DNA of 5,196 nucleotides. Origin: DAOUET01 sp034430155 (GTDB taxonomy: Bacteria > Chloroflexota > Anaerolineae > Anaerolineales > UBA4823). The translations under genes and the position numbers were made by a program. Where the stretch lies: assembly GCA_034430155.1 (NCBI GenBank), contig DAOUET010000110.1, positions 1-5,196 on the forward strand. Reading direction: 5' to 3'. The notes beneath the pieces are model-generated. The model did not search any database. It was not told where the DNA came from and saw nothing but the letters and a program-made list of their open reading frames with translations. Positions 5,054-5,196 of the stretch are shown one piece after another (positions within the stretch are counted from its first letter, which is position 1; the number at the start of each line of letters is the position of its first letter).

Positions 5054-5196
5054 TCTTTCATCCCTCCGTGAATCAATTTGTCGATTATGACGCTGAAATC
5101 CTCTTTGCCTCGTTCATCCCGCAGAACGTAGGGCTGGCCCTCGTCGGTAGAGGCTACGATCTCCGTGCGGATCGGAATTCTGCCGAGGAAGGGGAC
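5050..5196 (-). CDS. Mrp/NBP35-type P-loop ATPase, C-terminal 48 residues only (cut by the window edge)
   Basis: Reading from the window end on the - strand, an open frame of 48 codons ends in TGA at 5052-5050. It begins VPFLGRIPIRTEIV and continues with STDEGQPYV, which matches the C-terminal part of Mrp/NBP35 (ParA/MinD-like) ATPases, where the block P-F-L-G-x-I-P-[IL] is followed by E-I-V and D-x-G-x-P. These proteins act as iron-sulfur cluster scaffolds or carriers in the cytoplasm. The P-loop and the CxxC metal site lie outside the window, so neither activity nor an intact gene can be confirmed. The four-base overlap with the NifX-like start points to one operon, with this gene upstream. 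The call rests on a short segment plus the typical neighbour. Confidence 0.82.
   Translation of the reverse strand, partial: VPFLGRIPIRTEIVASTDEGQPYVLRDERGKEDFSVIIDKLIHGGMKE
5062..5067 (-). promoter_or_regulatory. Ribosome binding site of the NifX-like gene, inside the Mrp-like gene
   Basis: On the - strand, GGAGGG ends eight bases before the NifX-like ATG and lies within the last codons of the Mrp-like gene, just before its stop. This confirms the ATG at 5053 and permits strong reinitiation after the upstream gene. Confidence 0.8.

Noticed and set aside
4706..5071. Long + strand open frame opposite the NifX-like gene
   Set aside because: It is antisense to a well-supported NifX-family gene, shows no recognisable domain, and is expected from the GC-rich codons on the other strand.

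Overview
The window looks like a piece of an anaerobic bacterial chromosome. It carries a sugar- or polyol-type catabolic gene set on the + strand (1-4582), facing a nitrogenase-cofactor-like/Mrp pair on the - strand (4721-5196). The overlapping small NifX/NifB-type protein and Mrp/NBP35 ATPase are a pairing I associate with strict anaerobes such as Desulfobacterota, clostridia and related lineages. The sequence alone does not fix the taxon.

Region 1 (1-2002): a LacI-family repressor, probably cut at its 5' end by the window edge, overlaps by four bases (ATGA) a short zinc-dependent medium-chain dehydrogenase. Region 2 (2003-2946): after a 78-base gap with a good ribosome binding site comes a xylose-isomerase-like TIM-barrel sugar isomerase/epimerase. 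Region 3 (2947-4582): a uroporphyrinogen-decarboxylase (URO-D) superfamily protein that is not HemE, then a PPC/DUF296-domain protein. All five genes run the same way with short gaps and no obvious terminator between them, so they are probably one operon or two closely linked units. Region 4 (4583-4720): a convergent intergenic stretch holding three consecutive inverted repeats. Region 5 (4721-5196): the - strand NifX-like gene and the C-terminus of the Mrp-like ATPase, again joined by an ATGA overlap.

Working model (inference): the LacI protein senses a sugar-like ligand. The dehydrogenase oxidises a hydroxyl of a sugar, cyclitol or glycoside to a ketone, and the TIM-barrel enzyme isomerises, epimerises or otherwise processes the keto-sugar. 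The URO-D-like protein belongs to a superfamily that includes corrinoid/CoM methyltransferases, so a methylated substrate is possible, but no corrinoid protein, transporter or kinase lies in the window. The role of the PPC protein is unknown.

Base composition changes sharply along the window: moderate in the dehydrogenase, strikingly AT-rich in the URO-D-like gene, and GC-rich in the NifX/Mrp pair. This suggests a mosaic, with accessory catabolic genes placed next to more housekeeping-like genes. No RNA gene, CRISPR array, insertion sequence or transposase was seen.
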